Source of the DNA: Ctena decussata
Taxonomy: Eukaryota; Mollusca; Bivalvia; Lucinida; Lucinidae
Length of the DNA: 64,000 bases
Reading direction: 5' to 3'
Assembly: GCA_963989385.1 (NCBI GenBank)
Contig: OZ022514.1
Location: 26,205,222-26,269,221, forward strand
How positions within the stretch are numbered: the first letter of the stretch is position 1; every line of letters starts with the position of its first letter. Shown here in pieces: positions 11,231-23,534 of this stretch. A program made the position numbers and the translations under genes. Below the pieces are notes generated by a model. The model did not search any database. It saw only the letters and a program-made list of their open reading frames with translations, and was not told the DNA's origin.

Positions 11231-12671
11231 AAGATCTTAGCACTAACTTGGTAAAACAAGAGAAACCATCACTAGGTATTCTTCTTTGTAGAATGTTTTA
11301 TTCTTGTCTCATTGTATATATGTATATATTTGTATTTTATTTTATTTAAGAGGACCACAAGGTAGAATGGTTATTTATAGCTAATTGTGTCACCTCTATA
11401 AACATTGTATAAATAAATGTGTGTCGCTAAGTCACGTTACTTGCTTTGACTATTTCTGTTTTAGCTGAATATTGTCACCTGAATAGTGCGCTATAATTAT
11501 ACAATAATAATCTAGCCCAGCCATTATTATCAATTTTTGTACTGATTTCTATCTCACAATATCACTTACTTTTGTGAGCAGTAAAGTATTTATAATATTC
11601 TGATATTTGATTTGGACATTTTACAAGGTGTTTCAGAGCACAGGACCCTTTACTTTTGGTATTGGATACTTACAAAATTGGTGTGTGAATCCCAAAACTC
11701 CTTAAAGGCCCCATTGCTCTATCAGCATAAAATATTTTATCGTGAGGTATCACTGCAAGCTTCTCACTACAGTTTCATCATTGATTATGATCGTGACTAG
11801 CCGGCTTCAAGAAATCAAAAGATCCTTGAGTTTCTCATAAAAAAGATTTAGAATAAAACTAGGTCATTTTAGTTGCACACTAAAATAACCTACTTTCGAT
11901 TTTTTCATGTAAGAAAACATGGTAAAACACAAGGTACAAGTGATAAAAATACAAGGTACAGACATTTAACAGGTGATAAAAATACAATGTACAAATATGT
12001 AAGGCAAGGATCCCATTGATTGTGCCGCTGTTGCATTATTTCATTGCTTAACGGGGAACCAGAGGAAAATATCGTATTTATCGTCTTTTTAAATACCCTG
12101 TTCCTTCTTTTTTGCCAGTTGTATGATAAAAACAAAGCACATCAACCGATATATTATCATCGATTCTGAAGGTTGTACAGGTTTTATAATGATTCGTATT
12201 TCGACGATTTTTACCACTGATAGGACTATGGAGACTTTAAATACAAGACCGAGTGAAAACCTTGGAGGATGTCCAAAAATAAGACTGACGGGCAATTTGT
12301 TATTCCGTCCCCAATTTTAATAGGATGGATCCACCATATGATACTCTTTGTGAGGTCTAATGTATCCTTTTTTAGATCAATTTTGGTTGTAATATTCATA
12401 CCAATAATGATAGTGTGCCCTTGATTTGTCAGGGAGAAAAATTGGCACAAAAGAAAAGAAAATAATTTGGCCTGAAAAGAAGAAGAAAAATAAATCTTCA
12501 TGTATTCTACCTACTGCGACCTATTCAAGAGCATGCACGTATAGGCCTACTGACTGTATACTCTCTACAATGCCATGTTTATTGCCTATTGTGCACTTGG
12601 CCATGGGGTGGTGGGACATTGACCATGCGTCCTACTAATTTGGATAATATAAAGACAAAGGCCTACTGTGC
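11231..12671. other. Intergenic stretch, one short tandem repeat
   Basis: No coding signature. Two copies of a GTGATAAAAATACAA.GTACA block, 36 bp apart, lie at 11937-11995. Otherwise AT-rich DNA without recognised content. Confidence 0.45.
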
Positions 12672-12768
12672 ATGCAGTATCTCTTTTTCGTTCTCCCTCT
12701 CCCAGGGAGACGGCTTGATATAGACTGAAAACCTGTCTAAAAGGGCCGTTAAACCCCAATCAACTATT
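12672..12768 (-). repeat. Dispersed repeat family D, truncated copy
   Basis: CTCTCCCAGGGAGACGGC.TGATATAGACTGAAA..CTGTC..AAGGGCCGTTAAACCCCAA is the reverse complement of the family blocks at 6343-6440. Only the GCCGTCTCCC part and the terminal TTTAAC part are retained. Confidence 0.6.
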
Positions 12769-13159
12769 TTGTACTGCCTGTTTAATGGTTTCTGCGTGCT
12801 GTCCACTGTTCACTGCGACATTGATTAAACGCACAAATGAACAAAAACGCGTGTAAAAGGTAGATGTGTGTGTCTATGCTCTCGCAGTGGCGAAAAAAAC
12901 CCAACTATTTTGCAACACTGTGCAACAGTGGACCGTAAACAGTACACAGTTTACACTTTAGCAAATAGTATACAGTCAGTATGTTTGCATGCTCTTAGGC
13001 GTGTCGTTATATAAAACTTATGTCGAAGTTACATGTAGACAGTTCACAGAAACAGTACATGACAAGACAAATTGTATATGGAATTACATATACGACCACA
13101 ATAGATAAATTCCTTGGTGTAGGGAAGGAGGAGCCCATTTAAAAAGTTTAATGGCCCTT
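12769..13159. other. Intergenic stretch, nothing recognised
   Basis: About 390 bp without coding or repeat signatures, ending where the left arm of the large palindrome becomes recognisable. Confidence 0.4.
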
Positions 13160-14640
13160 TAAGATGCTATTATTTAAAATGGAATAGGACAAACCAAAAT
13201 TTTCAGTTTTTGTGTAAAAAAACAATGATCAAGAAGTTCAGCATTTTCTCAGCTACGAAAAACGTTTTCTTTTCAGTGTGAAACAAATACTTCTTTTTTA
13301 TATGACATCATGAAGATGTGACGGAATGACTTTTTTTATGAAAAATAAATAGCGCTTGATTATATAAGATTTTCGCATTTGTTGTGCTCTCTGTAAGGAT
13401 ATTGTAATAAGGTTCATATCAAAGTGCGAGCCGTCAAAAGGCCTTTATAGACTTTATAGATGTGTAATTTCTTCTTCCAAATATGTCCGCATTTTATGTT
13501 GATTTAGGCAAATATGGCCTTCCATTTACTACTGAATATTAAAAGCTTAGATAGAGAAAAAAACGTCTCCGAAAAATAGATCTGAAAATTTGATATGTTT
13601 TAATGAAATATGTTTGCTAGAATTTTTTTGAATAATTTAAGTTTTCACCTGGTAAATTTTTTACAAAGTAGATATGTTTAGCTATATCCTCTGTCTCGAT
13701 GACGTCGTTTCTTTCAACGTCAAATGAAGAGTATTCCCAACAATGTTTTCCAGCAATATCATATTTTCTATTAAAATACTTATGATCTCTTCTAGGGAAT
13801 ATATCGGCACAAAAAAAGAAAAACCTGAATTGGTATCTTATTCCGTTTTCCAGGGAGGAAGGTTTCAACACGCCAAAGGTTCATTTTTGCCATGACATTT
13901 ATTTTGCGTAACGTGACGTCTCGTTTATTTAGCCCTTACGAACCTCGTACTTCGCGACGTCAATGAGCTCAGAAAAGGCAAAACTGGGAAAAATGAGCCC
14001 CTGAGCTGTTTGAACTCTTATGTCTAGAAAACGGGATGGGATATTTCTACGATTGGTTCGCTCTTAGCGCAAAATTTAGTTGACGCTAAAAAATCGACGT
14101 TTTCTGAACAGGGGGGTATAGTTTGAAAAATCTACTTTGAGAAATATTTACACGGTAAAATATTAACATTATGTCATCAATATTTCAACTCAATATTTCA
14201 TTAAAACAATATCAAAATTTGAGATATATGTTTCGGAGACGTTTTTCTTCTAATTCAATTTTTAAGTGAAAAATGCTAATTTCAACAGCTAATGAAAATA
14301 AATGTTTGCATCGATACACTTGTAACTCATACAGATTGGGAAAGAGGTATAGCACAGCTTTGATCTCTTGGTGGCACGTACTTTGGTATAGAATTTATTT
14401 CAATACCTCAACGGACTGCAGAGCAATGTCGGTTAAAGCGGATATCTGAGAACTATAAATTTTGGGCAAAAAACGTCAAACCATCACATTTTCAAGATAT
14501 CAATGAAATAGTAATTGTTTGTTTAATGCTCAAAAGAAAGTCCTCTAGTGACTCACAAACGACTGAAGATTTTGATGATATATTATTTGAGTAGAAAACT
14601 GAAAATTTTGCTTTTGTCCTATTCCATCTTAAGCATGTTG
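13160..14640. repeat. 1.5 kb imperfect palindrome (foldback), arms of several hundred bp
   Basis: Blocks on the left arm recur reverse-complemented at mirrored positions on the right. TGGAATAGGACAAA with AAAATTTTCAGTTTT is at 13179-13212 and 14594-14632. ACGTCTCCGAAA with a TTTTAATGAAATAT block is at 13562-13610 and 14197-14247. ACAAAGTAGAT is at 13664-13674 and mirrored at 14131-14141. The pairs share a centre near 13900. Divergence is considerable, with indels throughout, so this is an old inverted duplication or a foldback transposon. No open frame of note lies inside. Confidence 0.7.
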
Positions 14641-15187
14641 AGTGCGTTAACTGCAAATCGTTCAGTGTTAATGTCAAAATGTTCTTTTTTATTTTTTTTT
14701 GTTTCGCTATAGCTATATCATGGTTGCCTAAAATCAAAACGAAACCACGATGATTTAACAGCGTTCACGAAATGAGCCGCGCAACCCAACAGGAAAGCAT
14801 GCCAAAAGACCTTAACGACCTGCGCAAACACAGAGGAGCCGGACAAGATATAGTATCAGATCAAAGTTTCGTTTTTCGTTTGAGCCAATTTCTTCGCATT
14901 GTCAGAAATCAATATACTGTAGTGAGACTCATTCTGAGCCAAAGATGTTTGTCTCTTCTTTCTGCACATTTGCTAAGTAACGTTTTCTTCTGACAGGGCC
15001 AAAACGGCTTTTATCTCAGTATTGACACAACATGCGCAATATATCATCTCTTGCCTTTATAAAATCCTCTACAAAGTGGTAAGCAAACATAATAAGTTTT
15101 CTGAAAAAAAAAAAGTAAATGTCATAAGGTTCAGATAAGAATTTCTGTCCATGTATATGCTTTATGTTTCAAAAGTGTGTGAAATAG
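14641..15187. other. Intergenic stretch, nothing recognised
   Basis: No coding signature or repeat partner noticed between the palindrome and the next family D copy. Confidence 0.4.
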
Positions 15188-15370
15188 TTCGTTGGTAGGT
15201 TATTTTGTGTTTTAGCGGCTCTTTGAGACAGTATTCTAATTGAGCCGTCTCCTAGAGAGAGGGACAAAGAAAAGGAATTGATAGGAAAGATGAGACTAAA
15301 CATAGGCATACGATACCTATTCCCGCACCTGCTGCAAGCACAGCCCCCCCCCCCCCACCCCCAAGAAAAC
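15188..15370 (+). repeat. Dispersed repeat family D, copy 2
   Basis: TTGGTAGGTTATTTTGTGTTTTAGCGG, CTTTGAGACAGTATTCTAATT, GCCGTCTCCTAGAGAGAGGGA and CCGCACCTGCTGCAAGCACA match copy 1 in order. It ends in a poly-C run at 15343-15357. Confidence 0.65.
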
Positions 15371-17219
15371 TAATTTTTTTCAAAAGTTCTATTTCGATAA
15401 TAAAAATGTCTTTATACGAAAGTTTAAACCGTGAATGTAACAGCAAATACAAAGTTAACCAGTTCTTGCACAAAATATTCGTGATTTTTGCCCTGAACAT
15501 ACCCATACCCCCTGACGAAAATGATGAATTTGGTAGGTTTTGTGGCTTTCAAAATATATGAGCCCAGCCTCCAGAACATTTTATATTTTGTATACAGACA
15601 GACTTTTCATATATATATTTATTTGCCATGAAAATATTAAATGTACAGGAGACCGGGCTGTATGTTTATTTTTAACTTTTTGCTACAACTCTGGCAGCGT
15701 TTGGAACTTTTTTTCTGTTTTGTCAACATGAAAATGCCCATATCTCCACTCATAGACAAAATAAACATATGTTGTGGGTATTCATTTTCTTAGCTAGAAC
15801 ACAAGAAATACTTTGGTATGTATTTCATTTTGATCTGTTAGAATTTTTTGGTTAGCGTCCGTGGACTTGCAAACTTGAGTGGGTGGGGTACCTGTAGAGG
15901 TCTTGTGCAGTGTACAGGTAATTAGCAGTACTATCTAACGTATAAAATAAACGTATTCATACCTAATTTAGTGCGACAGACGCGCGTTTCTGTATTTAAC
16001 TTCTTCAGTGTCGCTAAATCCCATAGTTTGATATAAGCATTTCATCAAAGGCCTGTTATTAAGAGCTTTCAAAAGCTATTGTAAATGACTTATTTCTTTA
16101 AAGGAAAATGTATTAAACTCAATTATTGCTTTTGCAATTTTCCTTCATTTTATTGAAACAACATAGGCATGTCCGAAATCATGTCATTCTGAGAATTAAC
16201 AAACACGAAACATATTATTTCTGCTTAATCCCATACGCACAAATGATAAATAATAGAAACCGTGCAATTTTAAGAGAATTTGAATGAGGGCCAAAAACGA
16301 CCCTTATCATACCAGGTCCTTTGTATGACGCTCCAGAACTGAAAGTAACACACCACCATCGCCCAACCCGACCACCAGGGTATAAAATAGACTTATAAAC
16401 GAAAGAAATCTAATAAAATATATTAGTAAATAAATGATGCATTTACGAGGGGTGTTTCTGTTCTGATTCTCGCCGCATAACTTTGTTAAGCGATATGCTG
16501 GGGACAAATGCTTTGCATGTATTGAAAGCACTACATTTTGCCTTTACAGTCATAGAAAAGACTATACAAAAAGTCATTTAAGTAAAAAAATCATTGTAAA
16601 AAGAAAATTAATTTTTGTCAGCTGTTACATTGTATCAATCGTTGTCTTCAATATCCATTTAGAAGTAATAAAGGTAGCAAACGTTACCGATTCTTTCCTT
16701 GCAGAGCAGTGTGCAGTTTTTATGATATTATTGAAATGGACGTCAGCGTCATTCTTGAAGAATGTAGCAACTTTGCTGTTTACACTAATTTTAATTTTTC
16801 GACAATTTCGAATTGGACTATGCAAAAGCTCGCCCTGACAAGATTTTGAATACTAAGGCGTTTGTTCTAGTTACAAAATCATGTTAACTTTAGTAGAAAA
16901 GGGGAATGTGCTACTACATAAAAATGCAGATGGGACAGTATGGAACCTAGATTTAATATAATTTCGGCGATGTTTACAAGATACAATTGCCTGTGGACTG
17001 TGTTTAAGTTCTAAGCAATGATGAATATTTTTAAGGCTGCTCATATTTGTATCATGACCTTCCAAAGTAAAATAAAAGCATCGTAAACGACTGCGTAATA
17101 GCCACTGCAAACCAATACCCTTCTTTTACATGTATCTTTTATACATTTTTTAACATGACATGAAGCTCATATTACCTAAATAATGTGTTCCAAGTTTCAG
17201 AAAAATCCTGTTCATCTTT
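15371..17219. other. Long stretch without recognised genes
   Basis: About 1.85 kb of AT-rich DNA. Open frames are short and lack domain signatures. A weak similarity to the distal part of family D (CCAGAACTGAAAGTAACACA followed by CACCATCGCCCAACC) is at 16330-16370, against 6538-6580. Confidence 0.4.
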
Positions 17220-17590
17220 GAACTTATACAGATTTTTTTTAAAATATTTGTATACATGTTCTGGGACAGGGACAGGTAACCTATGTGGACTCAATACTAC
17301 TTGTAACAGAAAGCTTATGTTATTTCAATAATTTCTATGAAATTTCATCAAGATATACCAAAAATCTGATTTTATATACATTTTTTTTCATGATTTCATA
17401 CATGTATACAGCGTGTATCAGGGGCAGATAACCACTGGGGGACAAAATTTTGATCAACACATAAAGCTTATATGAATATGCTAACTTGTTACAGGTTTCA
17501 GAAATATCCCTTTCGACTAATTTTATACATTGTTTTTCATTATTTCACGCATGTAAATAGCCCCTGGGCAGGGGGCAAAGTATATTACCA
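17220..17590 (+). repeat. About 149-bp tandem repeat, array 1 (degenerate)
   Basis: The marker T-rich run, ATGATTTCATACATGTATA, CAGGGGCAGATAACC and ACAAAATTTTGATCA recurs at about 17245, 17391 and 17540, so the period is about 149 bp. The same unit forms the better preserved array at 62641-63345. This copy joins directly onto the left edge of dispersed repeat H. Confidence 0.65.
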
Positions 17591-17599
17591 TATAATGAA

Positions 17600-17995
17600 T
17601 TTTAGTTTTCTGAAGAAGAGAGCTGGTATAGAAGAGAAATACTTCATATTCAATGGCCAATTTACTTCAACATACTGGGGCAACAATGAACCTTGGTACT
17701 CACCAGTTTAAATTTCAGTATGCTATGAAGCACAAATTTGGGTCTATCAAATAAATTCCGTATATGCATCCATGACATCAAATTCAATGCGATGTTGTGA
17801 ACTTGAAGCTCAATTTTGTCAAACTTGAAACACCAACACCGGGTTGAGTTATTCCATGTCATTGGTAAATTAACCGTACATGTCAGATTCACAGTTTATA
17901 TACAATAAATATAACAAATGCTTACAAAATTTGGACAAATCAAACGAACAACCAAAAGAGTGACAAAGACACGCCCCCCGCCCCCCCCCCCCCCC

Positions 17996-18027
<32 letters not shown>

Positions 18028-18400
18028 CGAGCATTTACAAATTGATCATCAAGATTGGATTTCGTCGAATCTTTGTAACAGAAGAAGAGCTCTGTTGTTT
18101 GTCTAGCCGTGCATGTCAGTGAAACAATAACAAACTCATAACCGAGTTGTGCATGCACATGTACAGCTTTGTCAGCTGTGGTAAGGCACGTGCAATTCAG
18201 CTGAATGCACACTGGCTCCGGATCTACTGGCTGCTGTGAATGAAGAAATAGATCGGGTATCGCACACATCGTGGATTTGACTCCCATGAGCGGCACATTT
18301 TCGAATACTCGTTCTACTAGGTATGCACTCTGCACTGAAGAGATATTCCGAGTAGGGCAATGTACATGCACGATCTGGGTGTATTGAGAGGAGAAACAAT
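17600..18400. repeat. Dispersed repeat H, uninterrupted copy (empty site)
   Basis: Blocks align in order with 29795-30566 and then 34264-34495: AGAAGAGAAATA, CACAAATTTGG..C.ATCAAATAAAT, ACATCAAATTCAAT, a poly-A tract, TGTAACA.AAG.AGAGC.CTGTTGTATG.C-like sequence, GAGTTGTGCATGCACATGT.CAG, TAGATC, CATACACGATCTG-like sequence. Position 18144-18148 (GAGTT) is the site at which the other copy carries the 3.7 kb element. A tract of C then A lies at 17972-18027. A reverse B-box-like GGATTTGACTCCC is at about 18270, so the right part may be tRNA-derived. Confidence 0.75.
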
Positions 18401-18879
18401 AAATTAGGTGATCAGGACTTCCTTGATTATGCAGAACATTTATTATGATACTTCATTTTGATGTTGTCGAAGAAAATTCTCAAACCAATAAAAACTTGTG
18501 TCTTTTTTAGTGGAGTACACATCTGATGCTTTTGTGCCCTATACTTGCCATTAAACTCTCCTCTCATATGTGTTTAACAGTCAGCTGTTGCGGTCTCTAC
18601 CTTTTTATAGGTTCGTATTAAATACAAAGATATTAAATAAGTGTATGCTTCATAGATAAATAAGTTTGTGTAGTTATTAGTTTTTCTTATATATCCCCGT
18701 AGGTCAAAAAGGTCGGGGTCAGTTTTTCCTTTTCTCATATACCCGCACAACACTTAGAAGTTTGTTGTATTTCTCAGCAAACAACTGAATGTGATCACAT
18801 TGCCATTGTTGCCTTCTTTACCTGTACATTATTACCGTCCTTCAGCCACATTTACGATGTACATATGTATCTAGGCATG
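18401..18879. other. Intergenic stretch, nothing recognised
   Basis: No coding or repeat signature seen in these 480 bp. Confidence 0.4.
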
Positions 18880-19110
18880 CGATAAGTTAATATCTTTGCT
18901 TCTCCCTTTAGTTGCGCGCCAGTGGCGGTCATAAGACTCAGTCATGACCCCAACATGAAGCTATTTATTTTAGTTGATTGGGCCGGAGCTTTACTTGTCT
19001 GTTGCTTGGCCATTGCGGGTTAAATGGTGGTTGCCGTTAGCTCCTTTATTTCAGTGGTTTTGTTTGACACCGCAGCGAACTGCAAGTGTCTTAATAGCGA
19101 ACACACGAAG
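18880..19110 (+). pseudogene. 3' fragment of the 1-1440 type reverse transcriptase element
   Basis: TAATATCTTTGCTTCTCCCTTTA, GCGCCAGTGGCGGTCATAAGACTCA, TGACCCCAACATGAAG, GGGCCGGAGCTTTACTTGTCTGTTGCTTGGCCATT and TATTTCAGTGG match in order the blocks at 1228-1420. Only the distal coding and 3' region is present, as expected for a 5'-truncated retroelement insertion or a decayed copy. Confidence 0.65.
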
Positions 19111-20264
19111 TATGTTCGCTTTACTGTATCAGTTTTGGTCCTATATACTTAGGCAGTTAAAATGTATGGTAACGATCATGGTTGCGGCCATCTTGGAGAA
19201 CCGGAAGTTCGAAAGTTATCGCGAGACTAGTCACGAACCCAGTGCTCTTATCAAAGTTTTGCGAGTCAAAAAATTATTTTTGCAATCACTCTATAAAGGA
19301 AATGTACATTAAAATTAATACTTCTCGCTACAACAATTCTCGTTTCTGTTAGATATGTTCGTAGAAAGAATAGCTCAAACTGTAAACGTTTTTCGTTTGC
19401 GGTTGTTATGTCGTCTGCTCGAGACCGGAACTTAGTCTAGACCGGAACTGAGTTCCTAGGTAAAACCCCGTACCGTGGCGCGTCATGTTAATTGGAAATG
19501 ACGGCGCACCTGAGATCGCATCAGAGAGCCCACCTACGCTAGAATGGAGCAGGAATGGTGTGTTTACCCAGTGTTAACAAACACTTTAATGAAAGAGTTG
19601 ATTTCTACGACTTATTTTCGTAAAATAATTATGACACAGCCTTAACATCTATATTTTAGCACATTTCAATTATCTTTGGAACTGAATAAATAACAATCAG
19701 ATACAAAAACGAATTCTTTGTTTTGCTAATCAAAGCAACCATCATGAGTACAATTTTAAACACCATATAATTTAATCCCCAGAATTACACTTATTATCTG
19801 AAGTGTCTCTCAGCTGCGGAATATTAAGTTTGCCGAGAGAGGGCAGCAGGACTGACTTACGATAATCTTAATTTGAATACAGTTGAACCCCTGCCTCTTA
19901 ATAGTGCAGATCGCTGAGGAAAGTGTGGACTTCTAGATGATTAGTGCACCCCACCACTAACACAAAGCAGCTTAATACTGTGACAGCAGACCATAAGGAC
20001 ACCTTAGGAAGGCGGGCTTACATATGTTTCCGTTCTATTTGCATACCGAACAAGTCTGCTGTGGTTCTTTCTTAATGGGCACTGCGGTTCTTCTTAGACA
20101 TTAAAATTCAAACTCTAATTGATACTGGCATGACGTTCAAGCCCGTCTTAAGGATTACAAACACCAGCATTAAACACTATAAGGTGTTTTTTGTCTTTCT
20201 TTCTTTTTTTTTCTTTTTTTTTTCTTAAACTTTTTTTCTTTCTTCTTTCTTTTCTACTATGCAT
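19111..20264. other. Intergenic stretch with a CT-rich microsatellite
   Basis: No gene seen. A pyrimidine run of TTTC/TTTTTC units lies at 20187-20250. A short direct repeat of GACCGGAACT occurs at 19423 and 19440. Confidence 0.5.
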
Positions 20265-20368
20265 TATTCCAGTGCATTACCCCCTGGGTGATGCCCTTTC
20301 CTGAACAATGAGGCTCATGTCGCTCATGGGTACTGGCGGCTAGCAACGTCTTCAAATCAAATCAAATC
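20265..20368 (+). repeat. Short dispersed repeat with ATCAA tail, copy 1
   Basis: GCATTACCCC, GCCCTTTCC, GCTCATGGGTA and AGCAACGTCTT match in order 58452-58535. The end is an AATCAAATCAAATCAA run, as in SINE tails. Confidence 0.5.
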
Positions 20369-20755
20369 AATTAACGGTTCCTAAATCCAGTTCAATATAA
20401 TACAGGTACTGACACCAAGTACAGTACAAACATTTACATAAAAACATCCGGTACATGCAAGTGATGTACTTTCTAACCATGACAGTGTATGGCTTACTTA
20501 CTTTATATAATGTTAAAGTGAAACATCTCCAGAGGAAGCAAATTAATCATCCCATCTCTGCGCCCCCTCCAACTGAAGACCAGCTCCCTAAGAAAAGAAT
20601 TTGCCCCCCATTCATTGGAGCAAACGCTCTCCCCCATAGAAGACCCACCTGGAAGGGCTATGCCTCCCGAGGAAGCAAAAAAGAAATCATAAAGGCTGTC
20701 TACTTATGTAAAAGTGGCGAAAAATATCAAGATACACCACAGTTAGTTGCACCTG

Positions 20756-20950
20756 TATTAGGAGGAGAAAAATCTGTAAAGAAAATTTCGTCGAGCGACC
20801 CGACCGGGTATCGATCTCACAACCCCAAGATTATAAAGCGAGCACACAACCACTAGGTTAAAAGGTTCGGACCAGTTAGACTGTTCAGTTATACACTCTA
20901 TATACATATCTACACATCACTCAATGGCCGTACCACTACACTCCTCCATC
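20756..20950 (-). mobile_element. tRNA-related repeat, direct copy A
   Basis: TTAGGAGGAGAAAA.TCTGTA.AGAAAATTTCGTCGAGCG, CCCCAAGATTAT.AAG.GAGCACACAACCACTAGG, GG.CCGGACCAGTTAGACTG and CACTCTATATACATAT recur in order at 21080-21270. Read on the minus strand, the middle resembles a tRNA head: CCTAGTGGTTGTGTGCTC followed by a B-box-like GATCGATACCC. The head is degenerate and not a functional tRNA gene. Confidence 0.65.
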
Positions 20951-21079
20951 CTACCAAAGAACATTTGTATAAAACGTTAAAGAAATGAAAAATTATAATC
21001 CAGGTTCTTTTCGACTCTGCAGCCATTGCTTCGCCCTTGGGCTCCAATGGTAATCACCCTGGTCACAGCACCACTGTAG

Positions 21080-21270
21080 TAGGAGGAGAAAAGTCTGTAT
21101 AGAAAATTTCGTCGAGCGCCCCACCAGGGGTCGAGAGATCGACCCCAAGATTATGAAGTGAGCACACAACCACTAGGCTAGAAGGTCCGGACCAGTTAGA
21201 CTGGTCAGTTATATACACTCTATATACATATTTACACATAACTCATTGGCCGTACTGCTACACTCCATTG
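21080..21270 (-). mobile_element. tRNA-related repeat, direct copy B
   Basis: Second copy of the unit at 20756-20950, 324 bp downstream in the same orientation, with scattered substitutions and one extra GAGA at its B-box region. The spacing and shared flanks (AATGGCCGTACC.CTACACTCC against CATTGGCCGTACTGCTACACTCC) favour a tandem duplication over two insertions. Confidence 0.65.
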
Positions 21271-22194
21271 AAAAGCTGGTGTTTTTTCACACCTTAACTG
21301 TTAAGTATCTGAATAATAACGATAAGGTTAGTGAGAACACCCTCTGGGAAAGCAGGTTGGCAAACCCAGACTCTGTGACTTCAAAACTGGGGCCAACACC
21401 CAAAGGAAAGAATTTTCTCCCTATATAGCAAATTTCCTCCCTTCAGAGTGGACCCCCCCCCCCCCACACACACACATAAAAAGGCCACACTGCCAACCTG
21501 AGTGCCAATTAAGGTAAACATGCAAGAAAACACATAAGTTGACCCCCCCCTTTGTAAAAATGGCAGAAACTTGCACACACAGTTATAGTTTCTTTCTTTC
21601 TTTCTATACTGCTACACCCTCTCTCGAGGATTATGAGCAGATGTACCAGCCTAGGGTAGCACTTCACCCACACCAAAGATCTTCAAGGACCGTAAAGAGT
21701 GTGTTCGCACAAAGGCAGTGCCTTAATTTCATATTACGGTTTGAGGAAACAGTTGTTTTTGTTAGGTTTAACCATTGAAGAATAAAAATAACTATCTTTT
21801 ATTTGTTCGAACAAAACAGAAAACTGTTGTTTTCTAAATGAAGTCCGTCAACAGTAGAGCTGTCCGGAATTAGTATACACTAACAATGTGTACTGTAAAG
21901 GTCCTAAGTTTTCGGGCAGCTAGGTTTAGTCAAAGACAGTGCAAACTAAAATCCGACTGCTCCTTAGGAATCGGTCTGATCAGGATATTCATTATTGTCA
22001 TTCCATCCGCACGACTTCGTATGTATTACATTATGGAAGAACCAGTTTGGTGGAGGTTTAAGATTAGTATTATAATTTTTTCGAGTGTCTGAAAACTTAG
22101 GAACAATAAGGTATGCTCTTTTTTATTGGTTCAATCTCAAAGTTGCAAACAAATTGTAGTAAAATGGACCAAAGTATTTTGCACTGACATAGGA
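21271..22194. other. Stretch without recognised genes
   Basis: Poly-C runs at 21453-21467 and 21543-21550 produce artificial open frames. No coding signature is present. Confidence 0.4.
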
Positions 22195-22412
22195 ATATCT
22201 GCTTTTAGGGGGAATCATGGTAGTGCAAGGGCCGGATGTGCTTGCAGCAGGTGCGGGATGGGGTTGTTTGAAATCTAGTTTTGGTCTCTTTTATCCTAGA
22301 GCTGTCTATTCCTTTTCTTTCTCCTTCTGTCTGGGAGACGGCTCGATAAAGACTCTGAAATTCTCATCGAGCCATTAAACCCAAAGACAACCAACCAACC
22401 AACCAACCTTAC
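22195..22412 (-). repeat. Dispersed repeat family D, longest copy
   Basis: Reverse complement of family D: GGGTTTAATGGCTCGATGAG, GAGCCGTCTCCCAGACAGAAGG, CCGCACCTGCTGCAAGCACA. It starts at a TTGGTTGGTTGG run (22390-22412 on the plus strand), which may be the simple-repeat tail of a SINE. Confidence 0.65.
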
Positions 22413-23530
22413 CGGGGGATAAACTCTAACATTACAAAAGCTGCAAGTTTATTGATTTAGGGTATTTTTAGACTTAAACATTGTATTACCAGGACGCTAA
22501 TGGATGAAAGTATTGTTTTTAGGCGTTAATCGGTCACATATAGTGTAGTATTACGCATAAGCGTGTCCGGAGAGATAATCATAAACAGTGCAATCCTCAA
22601 TATGCAACCTGAGCGCTTTCGGCTTCTTTAGAGCAAAGTATTTACATTTCGAGAAAAATATCTGGAAATAAAAAAGAGAAGCTCCATAAAACAAAAAATG
22701 AACAAAATTTTCCTCATTATCGAGGACCATGCCGTTCAAATTATAAAAACAAAATGGCTAACCACGCTAAGTGTCATGCAATTGTCTTGCACAAACACAA
22801 TAGTAAACACAACGCTACAAAAATCAAAGTATAAAACACGGATATGTACACGAGTCAAGTCTCGCTGTGTTGCCGCTTGTGAGACCGTGAAACTGCATTA
22901 CAAGTAGCTCGGTTGATGGTTGTATTAGATTTGATGGTCCCCATAGAGGGCACATTCGTCTTTTTAAATATTTTGGTTATTGTGTTTATTTTTTATTGTT
23001 TGAAACCTCTGAAGAAGCCGAAAGGCAAAAGCGCTCAGGTTGCATATTAAGGATTGCACTGTTTATGATTATCTTACCATTTATAATCAATTATAAATCA
23101 TTTTCAGCATCCCGAGTTGATTCAGTGCTACCGAAATATTGTGTATGCCAGATGTATTTCCCTAAATCTTACCATATATTTCAATTATCTTGCATATAAA
23201 ATAATGGAATACATTATTATCTGCACTTTTTACCAGTTTGTTTTCAATATCCTATAATATAGATTAAATAATTTGCAGAAATGAAAGTGCATACATCTGC
23301 GAAAATATGAATTTAAATAGAACAAGTGTAACGGCGGTATATTTTTCTTTCTTATGCAAATGTGTGTGTGTTGTTCAGGCCTTTTGGTTATGTAGCTGGT
23401 TTTATGGGTTGAATGCCCTACCACTATTTCTGTATTTAATCTTTCTAAGAAACCTTAAGAAGCTGAGGGCGAGGGTTATCATACGTTACAAACGTATATA
23501 ATTTGGCTATTACATAAATATTTAATGCTC
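22413..23530. other. Stretch without recognised genes
   Basis: About 1.1 kb, AT-rich. A short block around CCTGAGCGCTTTCGGCTTCTT (22609-22629) recurs inverted at 23009-23043 (GAAGAAGCCGAAAGGCAAAAGCGCTCAGG) with the adjoining GCAATCCTCAATATGCA. This gives an inverted pair about 400 bp apart and may mark a further small foldback element. Confidence 0.45.
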
Positions 23531-23534
23531 CGGT

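Noticed and set aside
17940..18371. 143-codon minus-strand frame with poly-Phe and poly-Gly
   Set aside because: The runs come from the poly-A/poly-C tract at 17972-18027; the rest is dispersed repeat H.
20455..20856. 133-codon open frame on the plus strand
   Set aside because: It runs into the tRNA-related repeat at 20756-20950 and has no recognisable motif.
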